A stretch of DNA of 36,421 bases from CAZBWE01 sp964495465. Its GTDB lineage: Bacteria > Planctomycetota > Phycisphaerae > Sedimentisphaerales > Anaerobacaceae. The first letter of the stretch is position 1, and the number at the start of each line of letters is the position of its first letter. The DNA lies in assembly GCA_964495465.1 (NCBI GenBank), contig CAZBWE010000013.1, positions 1-36,421 of the forward strand, given 5' to 3'. Position numbers and translations under genes: made by a program. This document shows positions 23,302 through 31,612 of this stretch, in pieces. The notes beneath the pieces were generated by a model. The model searched no databases, was not told where the DNA came from, and worked only from the letters and a program-made list of their open reading frames with translations.

Positions 23302-24479
23302 GACAGCTAAAAGAAAACATCTACGAAGTTGGCGCAATTGACTTTGATTCCCGGCTGTTCGACCGGCTTATTCCGCTTCCGGACGGAACCAGCTACAATT
23401 CTTATCTGCTCAGGGGCAGCGAAAAAACTGCACTGCTTGATACGGTTGACCCGTCCAAAACGGAAGTCCTGCTGGATAATCTCATCGAGCTTGGGATTAA
23501 TAAGATTGACTACGTCATCGCTCATCATGCAGAGCAGGACCATTCCGGCTCTTTGCCCGATGTGCTGCTGATATATCCTGATGCGAAGGTGGTTACCAAT
23601 CCCAAATGCAAGTCTATGCTGATTGACCTGCTCGCAATAGAGGATGATAAATTTATTACAGTCGAAGACGGCCAGACACTTTCACTTGGTGATAAGACAT
23701 TACAGTTTATTTACATCCCCTGGGTGCACTGGCCGGAAACTATGGCAACATATCTGAAGCAGGATAAAATCTTATTTTCCTGCGATTTCTTCGGAGCGCA
23801 CCTTGCCGCGAGCCGGCTTTTCGTTGACGATGAGGCGGTCGTCTATGAATCTGCCAAGCGGTATTATGCCGAGATTATGATGCCGTTCAGACACCAGATA
23901 AACTCCAACCTCGCAAAGCTCAAAGATTTACAGATTGATATAATCGCCCCCAGTCACGGCCCCGTGCACAATCGGCCTGAATTTATCGTTGATGCCTATA
24001 AAGACTGGGCCTCTGATAACGTCAAAAATGAAGTGGTTGTGGCTTATGTCTCGATGCACGGCAGCACAGCCAAAATGGTCTCGCATTTCGTCAGGGCTTT
24101 AATGGATAGAGGCATTACCGTCCAGCAGTTTGAGCTTTCGACGGTCGATGTCGGCAAACTTGCTATAGCGATGGTGGATGCAGCAACTGTTGTTATCGGC
24201 TCACCCACAGTTTTAACCGGCCCGCATCCGTGCGCCGCTTACGCAACGTTTTTAGCAAACGCCCTTCGCCCCAAGACGAAATTCATCTCTGTCATCGGCT
24301 CTTTCGGCTGGGGCGGCAGAACAGTCGAACAGTTAAGCGCGATGATAACAAATATCAAGGCGGAGGTCCTCGAACCGGTTTTGATAAAGGGCGACCCGAA
24401 AGATAATGACTTCGCCTCACTGGACAAATTGGCCGATGTCATCCTGACTAAACACAAAGCCCTTGGCATCGCAAACTGA
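23298..24479 (+). CDS. Flavodiiron protein (FprA-like A-type flavoprotein)
   Basis: 393 residues, normal for class A flavodiiron proteins. These reduce O2 to water or NO to N2O in anaerobes, using rubredoxin or a similar donor. N-terminal beta-lactamase-fold domain with di-iron ligands: HHAEQDHSGSLPD (H-x-E-x-D-H), PWVHWPETMATYL, SCDFFGAHLAASRLF and APSHGPVHNRPEF. C-terminal flavodoxin domain (about 250-393): VAYVSMHGSTAKMVSHFVRALMDRG binds FMN phosphate, then GSPTVLTGPHP and GSFGWGGRTVEQL. It starts inside the tpx stop (ATGA), so the two are translationally coupled. No rubredoxin gene is in the window. Confidence 0.94.
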   Translation: MRQLKENIYEVGAIDFDSRLFDRLIPLPDGTSYNSYLLRGSEKTALLDTVDPSKTEVLLDNLIELGINKIDYVIAHHAEQDHSGSLPDVLLIYPDAKVVTNPKCKSMLIDLLAIEDDKFITVEDGQTLSLGDKTLQFIYIPWVHWPETMATYLKQDKILFSCDFFGAHLAASRLFVDDEAVVYESAKRYYAEIMMPFRHQINSNLAKLKDLQIDIIAPSHGPVHNRPEFIVDAYKDWASDNVKNEVVVAYVSMHGSTAKMVSHFVRALMDRGITVQQFELSTVDVGKLAIAMVDAATVVIGSPTVLTGPHPCAAYATFLANALRPKTKFISVIGSFGWGGRTVEQLSAMITNIKAEVLEPVLIKGDPKDNDFASLDKLADVILTKHKALGIAN

Positions 24480-24480
24480 T

Positions 24481-26289
24481 ATGATAAGATTTCCAAAAGC
24501 AATAGCTACCTTGAAAAAAATCTGCAAAACAAGTTTTGTCATCACTTTCTTACTGTTATACGCTTTAAACGCCGCAGCCCAGACCGAAACCACCGTTTCA
24601 GAACCGGTTGAAATTACAAGGATTGGGCAGGAGTTTTCAACCGTCCATCTCGAGCCCGCCCGTATGGATTCGAACCGGGGGATTGCGGTCATATTCGAAG
24701 GGACTAAAGACCCCCATTATTATGCAAATCCCGAAACCGCTCCTGCCACCGGCTTTGAGCTTAAAGTCGAAGCTGATTCTAATGATTTTGAATTTGGTAA
24801 AGCCGTCTTTCCCCGATGGAGCATCTTTGATGACCCCACAGGTAAAAAAGTTGAGGTGTACTCAGGCCGCTTTATTGTTTTTTTACCAATTTTATCTGCC
24901 AGGGCCTCGATAGGCGATAAAGGTGACGTCAAGGTCAAAATTTCCGGTATTGCCTGCACGAATCAGGTTTGCCTGCCGCCTTTTGAGCACACAATACGGT
25001 TCACAGTCGATTTAGGCGAACAAGACCTCGCAAAATGGAAGCAGGTTTCTTTTGACAAGAGTGATGCCTCCGACATAGCAACACAGGGGCCGAGCTACTC
25101 AATTTCTTTCGCTCTGGTTTTAGCATTTCTGGCCGGCCTGTCTTTGAACATTATGCCCTGTGTCTGGCCCGTGCTGCCCCTTATCATAATGAGAATCGTC
25201 AGGCAGGCCCAGCAAAACAAAGCCAAATCCATCGCGATGGGTCTTATCTTTTGCATTGGAATCCTGTTATTTTTCGCCTGTCTTGCCGGCGCAAACATTG
25301 TCCTGCAAAGCTTCTATAATACGACACTGAGTTGGGGCGACCATTTGCGAAACCCTGCCATCGTTACTGCCCTGTCGCTTCTGATGGTCGTGATGGCCTT
25401 ATTTATGTTTGGCCTCTTTACTATCACACTGCCCTCTTCTATAGCGAGCAAATCCGGCTCCGGCGAAGGTTATATTGGCTCGCTCGGGATGGGATATTTG
25501 GCCGCGATTCTCAGCACACCGTGCAGTTTTGGGCTTTTAACCGTTGCTTTTGTCTGGATACAGGGACAATCCCTACCTTTAGGCACTTTAGCCATAATGA
25601 TTATGGGGGTCGGAATGGCCCTGCCTTACGCAGTCTTAACTTCAATGCCCGGCTTATTGCAACGGCTGCCCAAAGCCGGAAGATGGATGGAGATCTTTAA
25701 GCAGGCCCTCGGTTTTGCCCTGCTGTTTATTGCCGTCAAGTTATTAAAGGGCATCCCGCACGACCAAATAGTCAATGTCCTGTATTTTGCTGTTGTTTTG
25801 AGTTTCTGCATCTGGATGTGGGCTGGCTGGGTCGGTCCCGTCTCAAAACTCTCCAGCAAACTAATCGTTCGCATTATAGCGGCAACATTGGCCACCCTGG
25901 CTTTTATAACCTTTTTTTCCACGGAGCCCATCGACTGGCAGGAGTATGATGCAAACGTAATTGAGAATGCCAAACTACAGCAACAACCCGTCCTGATAAA
26001 GTTTACTGCCGGCTGGTGTGCTAATTGTGAAGTTGTGGACCGGCTGGTTTATAAAAACAAAGATATCGCAAATCTAATCGAGCAAAAAAATGTCCTGCCA
26101 ATTAAAGCTGACACTACTGAAAAGTCTTCTCCTGAAACAATCGACTTGAAAAATGTTTATCACGAACCTGCTATCCCGGTCAGCATACTAATCATACCGG
26201 GAGAGGCCGAACCCATACGATTTCGCGGGATATTATTTAGAGAACAGTTAAAACAGCGATTGACAAAACTACCGAATAAAGTTAAATAA
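24481..26289 (+). CDS. dsbD: Thiol:disulfide interchange protein DsbD
   Basis: 602 residues from the ATG at 24481, one base after the fprA stop; the upstream in-frame TTG lies within fprA. It moves electrons from cytoplasmic thioredoxin to periplasmic thiols. Order: signal peptide or helix (SFVITFLLLYALNAAAQ), N-terminal periplasmic domain with the Cys pair in GIACTNQVCLPPFEH (about 155-170), a membrane domain of eight helices with its Cys pair in NIMPCVWPVLPLI and STPCSFGLLTVAF, and a C-terminal thioredoxin domain with FTAGWCANCEVVDRLVY. All three Cys pairs are present. Being downstream of tpx and fprA fits a role in reducing exported thiol proteins, perhaps including a tethered Tpx; that link is inference. 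Confidence 0.92.
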   Translation: MIRFPKAIATLKKICKTSFVITFLLLYALNAAAQTETTVSEPVEITRIGQEFSTVHLEPARMDSNRGIAVIFEGTKDPHYYANPETAPATGFELKVEADSNDFEFGKAVFPRWSIFDDPTGKKVEVYSGRFIVFLPILSARASIGDKGDVKVKISGIACTNQVCLPPFEHTIRFTVDLGEQDLAKWKQVSFDKSDASDIATQGPSYSISFALVLAFLAGLSLNIMPCVWPVLPLIIMRIVRQAQQNKAKSIAMGLIFCIGILLFFACLAGANIVLQSFYNTTLSWGDHLRNPAIVTALSLLMVVMALFMFGLFTITLPSSIASKSGSGEGYIGSLGMGYLAAILSTPCSFGLLTVAFVWIQGQSLPLGTLAIMIMGVGMALPYAVLTSMPGLLQRLPKAGRWMEIFKQALGFALLFIAVKLLKGIPHDQIVNVLYFAVVLSFCIWMWAGWVGPVSKLSSKLIVRIIAATLATLAFITFFSTEPIDWQEYDANVIENAKLQQQPVLIKFTAGWCANCEVVDRLVYKNKDIANLIEQKNVLPIKADTTEKSSPETIDLKNVYHEPAIPVSILIIPGEAEPIRFRGILFREQLKQRLTKLPNKVK

Positions 26290-26331
26290 TGTGCCGTTAA
26301 GGAACGGGCAGGTTAAAGTATTTCGTTAACA

Positions 26332-27468
26332 ATGTCAAACAGCAAATGGAACATAAGGTTGATAAGGTCAGGTTCTTCACACTGGCACCCCAAAAACAAA
26401 ATCCATAAGCAGATTATGGTACTAATGAGCGGCGGGGTTGACAGCAGCGTCTCCGCTTATCTTCTCAAAGAGGCCGGCTGGGACGTCCTCGGCATTACAA
26501 TGAAGATACCGGTCTCCCGTGATACAAACAAAAGAGGATGCTGCGGTGTCGATGCCGCCGGAGTTTGCGACCAGTTGGACATCCCTCATTATTATATTGA
26601 TATTACCGACCCTTTTGAAGATCTTGTTATAAAGCCGTTTCGTCACGCCTACGCCCGTGGCCACACCCCAAATCCCTGTGTTGACTGTAATACACACTTG
26701 AAATTTTCATTGATGTGGGACTTTATCAAAGAAAGATTTGTAATAAATTACCTCGCCACAGGGCACTATGCAAGACTGCCCAGAACCGATGGAACGGTTT
26801 TCCTCGGAAAAGCAAAAGACAAAGCAAAAGACCAAAGTTATTTTCTATACGGCATAGCGCCGGAGAAACTCCAGAGCATCATCTTTCCTGTCGGCGATTT
26901 AACGAAAGAGGAGACCCGTGCGATTGCCGCTGAAGCAAACCTGAACGTTGCCGAAAAATCGGAAAGTATGGAATTATGTTTTGCAGGGGAAGGTGACTAC
27001 AGGCAGGCCCTAACTTCCGACCTTACCAGCCGGCCTGGTGACATAAACGATATGCATGGCAATAAGATAGCAGAACACAAAGGAATAGCGAATTACACAC
27101 TCGGTCAAAGACAGGGCATTGGCTATGCCGGCGGCGAACCCCTTTATGTAGGCAAAATTGACGCCGAAAATAACACAATTGCCCTCGGAACCAGAGATGA
27201 GGTTAGTTTCAGCACTGTAAGAATGTCACAGATCAACGTTCTTATACATAAAGATTTTACGGCAGGCAAACGATTGTTCGGCAAGATTCGTTCCTATGGC
27301 GAGCCGGCAGATTGTGAAATTGTGGATATCGGACAAAACCTGGCAACGGTTGAGTTTGATACACCGCAATTCGCACCCTGCCCGGGCCAGAGGCTTGTGC
27401 TGTATAACAACGATGATAATATTGTCGCAGGCGGCACAATATCTTTGGACTCAGCAGGCCAAACGTGA
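26332..27468 (+). CDS. mnmA: tRNA 2-thiouridine(34) synthase MnmA
   Basis: 378 residues. Adds sulfur to U34 of tRNA-Lys, -Glu and -Gln(UUG). Signatures: PP-loop VLMSGGVDSSVSAYLL, the catalytic Cys in TPNPCVDCNTHLKF, LATGHYARLP, KDQSYFLYGI, and the second catalytic Cys in ESMELCFAGEGDY; then GIANYTLGQRQGIGYAGGEPLYVG. The N terminus carries about 27 residues more than usual (family proteins begin almost at the PP-loop); translation may start later, e.g. at the ATG at 26416, but no ribosome site settles it. No tRNA-Lys or -Glu is nearby; the downstream tRNA-Gln has anticodon CTG, with C34, so it is not a direct substrate. Confidence 0.93.
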   Translation: MSNSKWNIRLIRSGSSHWHPKNKIHKQIMVLMSGGVDSSVSAYLLKEAGWDVLGITMKIPVSRDTNKRGCCGVDAAGVCDQLDIPHYYIDITDPFEDLVIKPFRHAYARGHTPNPCVDCNTHLKFSLMWDFIKERFVINYLATGHYARLPRTDGTVFLGKAKDKAKDQSYFLYGIAPEKLQSIIFPVGDLTKEETRAIAAEANLNVAEKSESMELCFAGEGDYRQALTSDLTSRPGDINDMHGNKIAEHKGIANYTLGQRQGIGYAGGEPLYVGKIDAENNTIALGTRDEVSFSTVRMSQINVLIHKDFTAGKRLFGKIRSYGEPADCEIVDIGQNLATVEFDTPQFAPCPGQRLVLYNNDDNIVAGGTISLDSAGQT

Positions 27469-27530
27469 ACAGAAACTCTCGAAAACATTGACCGTTCCTT
27501 AAGTCCCTGAGAACCTGCTCGTAATTTTCC

Positions 27531-27559
27531 TTGCAATCTTAAAAGCTGAAGTATAAAGT
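27531..27559 (+). promoter_or_regulatory. Promoter of tRNA-Gln
   Basis: TTGCAA (27531-27536), 17-nt spacer, TAAAGT (27554-27559). Start near 27566, about 8 nt before the tRNA. Confidence 0.55.
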
Positions 27560-27573
27560 AATCTTTGATACTT

Positions 27574-27644
27574 TGGGGAATAGTGTAACGGTAGCACGAC
27601 TGACTCTGGATCAGTTAGTCAAGGTTCGAATCCTTGTTCCCCAG
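27574..27644 (+). tRNA. tRNA-Gln (anticodon CTG)
   Basis: Complete cloverleaf: acceptor TGGGGAA/TTCCCCA (27574-27580 with 27637-27643), D stem GTGT/GCAC, anticodon stem ACTGA/TCAGT (27599-27603 with 27611-27615) around loop CTCTGGA, and T stem CAAGG/CCTTG around TTCGAAT. Anticodon CTG at 27606-27608 reads CAG. The T1-A72 pair and G73 are known identity elements of glutamine tRNA. CCA is not encoded. No T-run follows; a 9-bp hairpin starts one base after the tRNA. Confidence 0.97.
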
Positions 27645-27704
27645 TGGCTCGACTTGTCGAGCCATCCTGAGCGACCAAGCGGCAGCGAGGGAGTCGAAGG
27701 ATGG
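27645..27704. repeat. Dispersed palindromic repeat (CTCGACTTGTCGAG / ATCCTGAGCG type)
   Basis: TGGCTCGAC TT GTCGAGCCA (27645-27664) is a perfect 9-bp hairpin. CCATCC (27662-27667) pairs with GGATGG (27699-27704) around GAGCGACCAAGCGGCAGCG. The words CCTGAGCG and GTCGAAGGATG mark a common intergenic repeat class. The 3' end supplies the ATG of the broken GIY-YIG frame. A short fragment of the same style is at about 31339-31365. Confidence 0.75.
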
Positions 27705-27915
27705 GAAAATTATGGTTTGTTTGCATTATTGAATGCTCTGACGGCCGATTTTATACAGAGGTAACGGATAACGTAGAAAGCAGATTCCAACGACATAAAA
27801 GCGGTCAGGACGGGGCATTTACAAAGTCATTCGGCGCCCAAAGATTGCTTTACTGCGAGAAGTTCTCTGCCTGAAGCGATGCGCTCAAGCGAGAGGCACG
27901 CTTGGCGACAAAAAA
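27701..27915 (+). pseudogene. Broken GIY-YIG endonuclease (UPF0213/YhbQ-like)
   Basis: Reading from ATG 27701 gives MGKLWFVCIIECSDGRFYTE, then VTDNVESRFQRHKSG and AQRLLYCEKFSA, the standard small GIY-YIG protein layout. A TGA at 27872-27874 interrupts it. The frame continues without shift to SDALKREARLATKN, where family proteins have the active-site Glu (RE) region. The Gly normally found in YTGVT is Glu here. After 27915 the family ending is replaced by a heptad array. The most economical reading is a decayed gene: one nonsense codon, one altered conserved residue and a lost C terminus. A TGA read as Trp is unlikely as other genes here use TGA as stop. Confidence 0.8.
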
Positions 27916-27985
27916 CTATACACTAAACGCTATCCGCTATTCTATCTTCTGTTTTCTGTTTCCTGCATCCTGCCTCCTGCCCTCA
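27916..27985 (-). repeat. Degenerate heptad array at the 3' end of xthA
   Basis: Ten gapless 7-nt units on the plus strand; examples are ctaaacg, ctatccg, ctattct, gttttct, gcatcct and gcctcct. Column 6 is C in all ten and column 2 is T or C in all ten. The last unit ends exactly with the xthA stop codon (27983-27985). Its left half resembles the rny array and its right half the prfB-leader array, linking the two types. Confidence 0.8.
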
Positions 27986-28753
27986 CATCTCGAACTCTGC
28001 CACAACGGGAGTGTGATCGCTCGGCCTCTCTTTAAGACGAGGGTCCTTATCTATATAGCAGCCGGTGCATCTTTTTGCCAACGGCTGTGTGGCCATAACG
28101 TGGTCCAGTCGCCAGCCAAGATTACGCCTGAACGAATCTCTCAATCTGTAATCCCAGAACGTATATTGCCCCGGCTCTTTGCAGTGCATCCTGAATAAAT
28201 CCAAAAATCCCCACTGCATAATTTCCTTTAATTTATTCTGCACTTCCGGATGATAGCAGACGTGCCCTGCTAAGTTCACAGGGTCATATATATCTATCGC
28301 CTCCGGCGCGATATTGAGGTCACCAACCCAGATAACAGCATCACTTGGCTTAAAATTCTTATCGAAATAGTTCAGCAGCCGCTCAAACCATTTCAATTTA
28401 TATTGAAACTTCTCAGACTCAGGCAGATAACCCTGTGGGACATAAGTATTAACAATTGAAATGTTTTTTATATCTGCTCTAATCAACCGCGGCTCGTCCT
28501 TCGGTTCATCCTCGAAGCCGAACTGAACATTTGAGATTTGGCTTCTGCTGAAAATCGCTACGCCGTTATAGCTTTTCTGCCCTTTGAAGACATATTTATA
28601 GCCGCTTTCGTCAAACGCATCAGCCGGAAAGTCAACATCCTGAACCTTGGTTTCCTGGACGCACAGGATGTCCGGCTTTTGTTGAGAGAGCCACGAAAGC
28701 ACTATCGGCAGACGGGCGCGTAAAGAATTGACGTTAAAGCTGGCAACCTTCAT
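27983..28753 (-). CDS. xthA: Exodeoxyribonuclease III
   Basis: 256 residues, normal length. AP endonuclease and 3'-5' exonuclease of base excision repair. Signatures in order: MKVASFNVNSLRARLP with the metal Asn, DILCVQETKVQD with the metal Glu (about 33-44), YNGVAIFSR, VNTYVPQG with the active-site Tyr, VWVGDLNIAPEAIDIYDP (Asp/Asn), FWDYRLRDSFRRNLGWRLDHVMAT, and the end RPSDHTPVVAEF with the catalytic Asp-His. All expected residues are present. It starts 13 nt after the GT4 fusion gene and is probably cotranscribed with it. A heptad array follows the stop. Confidence 0.96.
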   Translation of the reverse strand: MKVASFNVNSLRARLPIVLSWLSQQKPDILCVQETKVQDVDFPADAFDESGYKYVFKGQKSYNGVAIFSRSQISNVQFGFEDEPKDEPRLIRADIKNISIVNTYVPQGYLPESEKFQYKLKWFERLLNYFDKNFKPSDAVIWVGDLNIAPEAIDIYDPVNLAGHVCYHPEVQNKLKEIMQWGFLDLFRMHCKEPGQYTFWDYRLRDSFRRNLGWRLDHVMATQPLAKRCTGCYIDKDPRLKERPSDHTPVVAEFEM

Positions 28754-28766
28754 TCAAGCCGACTTT

Positions 28767-31130
28767 TCAGGTGGATTTTTTTACTTCCTCTTTTTTAGGT
28801 TCGGTTTTGCCAGATATACCCTTGATTGGTATCTGTTCTTTTGCCTTTTGCTCTGATAATAGCGCCTGCTGACTGCCTTCGACTTTATCGATTAGCGTAT
28901 AGCTTTCAACTATAGCAAGCAGGCTCAATAAAAAGCTCAGCATACTCTCCGCACCCTGATTAAAATTAACTCCCCCGCTCATAAGGCCGTCACAGCAGCC
29001 TTTGGTCTTGAAATCGTATAACGGAGTATTTAAATCGTTTTTACCGAGAAACCAGTCGAAGGCCTTTCGCTGAAGTTTCAAAAATCTGGTGTTGTCAGTG
29101 GCATCATAAGCTGCCCTCAGCATCATTACTGTGCTCGCTGCCTCTATCGGTTGCTGGTCGAAATGGACCCTTGTCCTGCCTCGCTCGTACCACCCGTTGC
29201 ACCCGATAAAGCTGAAATGTTTGTGTTTGCCGTCGAACGTATTATCCAGCAAAAACGCACAGCTTTTCTCTGCAACTTCAAGATACTTTCTATTGTCGAA
29301 TTCCATACCGGCAACAAAAAGTGCATGGGGCAAAACGGCATTCTCATAAGTTAAGGCATCCTCAAACCAGTGCCAGTCGGTGGAACTGTTTTCTTCGTAT
29401 TGTCTTACAAGACCATCTGCTGCCAATTCCATCTCGCGCTTAATGTCACTTGCACCGGGGAATTGTCTTAGATATTCCACCATACCCAGTATGGAATACG
29501 CCATACCTCTTGGGTGAAGCTTTTGTACATGTTTAACTGACCTGTCGAAATGGTCTTTGATTACCGACAAATATGCACTTGTAGGCGGCCTGGCCATAAC
29601 TGTGCCGAACGCCCATAGAACTCTGCCCTGACAGCCGCTCTCCGGCTCGTTTTGTTGCCAGGTCCTGTCGTAATTCATAAAGTTTCGTACCGTGCCGTCT
29701 TTGCTTTGTGCATGCATAATAAAAGACAGATATACATCGAGTAGCTGCAGAACCTGTGGTTCGGGATACTGCGCGTAATAATTCGTCATTGCGATTACAG
29801 CCCGGGCATTGTCATCTGTTGTGTAGCCGTGTTTACGATCCGGTATCGTAAATTTGGCATGCTGCAACAGTCCTGTCTCATCCGTCAGCTTTTTCAAATG
29901 CGACAGCGACGGCTCAGGAACCTCTATCATTGTAATTGTTTTGGGAACGGCCGTTACCGCTCTTGCACTTATCCGCACGGGAAGTCGTTTCGCATCAAAA
30001 TGCTTCCAGTATATCTGCCCTATCTTCGGCCAGGTCCTGGTTCTGCCGTAGTCGTATGCTCGCCTTCGCATCGAATAAAACAGCGAATCGTCCTTTAATA
30101 TTTCGATTATTGCATCTGCCATTTGTTTTGAATCACCGAACGGGACAATTCTCCCCCGGCCCCCTGCCAGCAGCTCCTCAGCCGCCCAATATGGAGTCGA
30201 AACGACGGCCTTGCCCGTGCCGACAGCAAACGACAAAGTGCCGCTGGTTAGTTGTTCCCTGCTCAGATATGGCGTGGCATATATATCCGCCGCACACAAA
30301 AAGTTGTGAAGCTCCTCATCTTTTACGAATCTGTTGTGGAAAATCACATGCTCCTGAAGCCCAAGGTCTTTTACTATATTTTGAAGTTTGAATCTGTACG
30401 ATTCGCCATCCAGTTTCAGCACTAATGGATGCGTCATACCAAGAACGATGTATAGAACTTTTGGCTCTGCCTCAATCATAGCCGGCATCGCCTTAAGCAT
30501 AACCTCGATACCTTTATTTTTACTGAGCAGCCCGAATGTCAGAATTGTTCTTCGACCCTCCATCCCGAACTTGTGTTTATAGTAGTTGCCGTCAACAAAG
30601 GGCAAATCCGGTATGCCGTGGGCAATAAGTTCTATCTTTTTATTTGGTACACCGTATATATCCTGCAGCATCTTGACGCCGCGCTCATTCATTGTAATTA
30701 CTTTGTATGATGCCTCGCAGACCTCTACCATTGATTTGCGGTAGGCTTCATTGGGGTCGTCAAGAACTGTATGGATAGTTGTTATAATCGGTGCCTTTAA
30801 TCTATTGAGCAGTAAGCTCAGATAGTTACCGGCATCCCCGCCGAACAACCCGAACTCATGCTGCGCACAAACCAGGTCAACATGGCTGAAGTTGATATAA
30901 TCGGCTGCGCAGATATAATCACTCTTTACGTCCTGGCGGATTTCGAATTTGACCGGCTCTGCATATTTCAGCTCTTTATCTGAGCACATAGCAACTACTT
31001 GCGGCTCGAACTCACCTTTAGAAGCCGAAAGTGTACTTTTGATAAGGTCCGATGTAAAAGTCGCTATCCCGCATTTTCTCGGCGGGAAAGAGGAAATGAA
31101 TACGACTTTTTTCTTGGGACCTTTTGCCAT
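28767..31130 (-). CDS. GT4 glycosyltransferase fused to (alpha/alpha)6-like domain
   Basis: 787 residues from the ATG at 31130 (MAKGPKKK), which follows AAAGGGA at 8-9 nt; the upstream ATG at 31166 coincides with the predicted transcript start. Residues 1-390 are a GT-B fold: KKVVFISSFPPRKCGIATFTSDL, HEFGLFGGDAGNYL, ILTFGLLSKNKGIEVMLKAM and SREQLTSGTLSFAVGTGKAVVSTPY with the family Glu. Residues about 410-760 look like an (alpha/alpha)6 barrel: YTTDDNARAVIAMTNYY, CQGRVLWAFGTVM, FEDALTYENAVLPHALF and DQQPIEAASTVMML. No signal peptide. Activity unknown; similar fusions occur with GH130 enzymes in other genomes, which suggests mannose-containing glycans, an inference. xthA follows. Confidence 0.85.
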   Translation of the reverse strand: MAKGPKKKVVFISSFPPRKCGIATFTSDLIKSTLSASKGEFEPQVVAMCSDKELKYAEPVKFEIRQDVKSDYICAADYINFSHVDLVCAQHEFGLFGGDAGNYLSLLLNRLKAPIITTIHTVLDDPNEAYRKSMVEVCEASYKVITMNERGVKMLQDIYGVPNKKIELIAHGIPDLPFVDGNYYKHKFGMEGRRTILTFGLLSKNKGIEVMLKAMPAMIEAEPKVLYIVLGMTHPLVLKLDGESYRFKLQNIVKDLGLQEHVIFHNRFVKDEELHNFLCAADIYATPYLSREQLTSGTLSFAVGTGKAVVSTPYWAAEELLAGGRGRIVPFGDSKQMADAIIEILKDDSLFYSMRRRAYDYGRTRTWPKIGQIYWKHFDAKRLPVRISARAVTAVPKTITMIEVPEPSLSHLKKLTDETGLLQHAKFTIPDRKHGYTTDDNARAVIAMTNYYAQYPEPQVLQLLDVYLSFIMHAQSKDGTVRNFMNYDRTWQQNEPESGCQGRVLWAFGTVMARPPTSAYLSVIKDHFDRSVKHVQKLHPRGMAYSILGMVEYLRQFPGASDIKREMELAADGLVRQYEENSSTDWHWFEDALTYENAVLPHALFVAGMEFDNRKYLEVAEKSCAFLLDNTFDGKHKHFSFIGCNGWYERGRTRVHFDQQPIEAASTVMMLRAAYDATDNTRFLKLQRKAFDWFLGKNDLNTPLYDFKTKGCCDGLMSGGVNFNQGAESMLSFLLSLLAIVESYTLIDKVEGSQQALLSEQKAKEQIPIKGISGKTEPKKEEVKKST

Positions 31131-31172
31131 CCGTAACATCCCTTTGGAAATACTCGCAAAACTCACTTTGTT

Positions 31173-31201
31173 ACTTTAGTCCTGTTTCGTTAAATTGTCA
31201 A
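31173..31201 (-). promoter_or_regulatory. Promoter of the GT4 fusion gene
   Basis: On the minus strand TTGACA (31201-31196), 17-nt spacer, TAAAGT (31178-31173). Start near 31166, giving a 36-nt leader to the ATG at 31130. Confidence 0.75.
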
Positions 31202-31560
31202 GTTAATTGCTCTTTGGTTAAAAATAGCATTTAATCTGTTATTTCTTGTAGTTTTCATTTTTCAACAAAAATTCTCTTTATAGCAACGTAACTCTCGTCA
31301 CCACCATCATTACCTCGCTGCTCGCATCCCTAAATCCCGACCGTCTTGAGCTTGTCGAAGCAAGCAAAATCTATACAAGGCCAAGTCAATGTATATAGGC
31401 AACGAGATTCTATATTATTATACCATTATTTTAAATAAAAAAGATATGTACTTTATATACTATCCTGCGGATTTGTGGTTCTATTTATCATTAATTTGGA
31501 CCTAAAAAACAGGAACTTCTGCGATTTTTGCATTTTCCCCCTATTTTTCAGCACCTTGTA
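31202..31560. other. Intergenic region, no gene recognised
   Basis: AT-rich. A fragment GACCGTCTTGAGCTTGTCGAAG (about 31339-31360) resembles the dispersed repeat class at 27645. TATATACTATCC (31454-31465) is a single half-site similar to those in the Rrf2 operator. No ORF or RNA gene seen. Confidence 0.45.
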
Positions 31561-31588
31561 TTGACAATTACGTATATACTACTAAAAT
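31561..31588 (+). promoter_or_regulatory. Promoter of the Rrf2-cysK operon
   Basis: TTGACA (31561-31566), 16-nt spacer, TAAAAT (31583-31588). The predicted start is near 31595. A palindrome at 31573-31599 covers the -10 box and the start. Confidence 0.75.
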
Positions 31589-31599
31589 GATAGGATATA
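31573..31599 (+). promoter_or_regulatory. Candidate IscR-type operator
   Basis: TATATACTACTA (31573-31584), AAA, TGATAGGATATA (31588-31599): the arms match as inverted repeats at 9 of 12 positions. The central 25 bp follow the layout of type 1 IscR sites, ATA-N7-RWWWY-N7-TAT, with AAAAT as the centre. Its place over the -10 box suggests that the Rrf2 protein represses its own operon. Confidence 0.5.
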
Positions 31600-31612
31600 T
31601 AGGAGAACAGCT

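Noticed and set aside
24660..24685. GGATTCGAACCGGG, resembling a tRNA T-loop on the minus strand
   Set aside because: It lies within the dsbD coding region and no acceptor, D or anticodon stems can be formed around it.
26332..27644. Functional pairing of mnmA with the adjacent tRNA-Gln gene
   Set aside because: MnmA acts on U34, but this tRNA has anticodon CTG with C34, so it is not a substrate; proximity is probably chance.
27902..28198. 98-codon plus-strand ORF
   Set aside because: Its start is the tail of the broken GIY-YIG frame and the rest lies in a heptad array and antisense to xthA.
31339..31365. Second copy of the CTTGAGCTTGTCGAAG repeat
   Set aside because: Too short and with no flanking palindrome; treated as a remnant at most.
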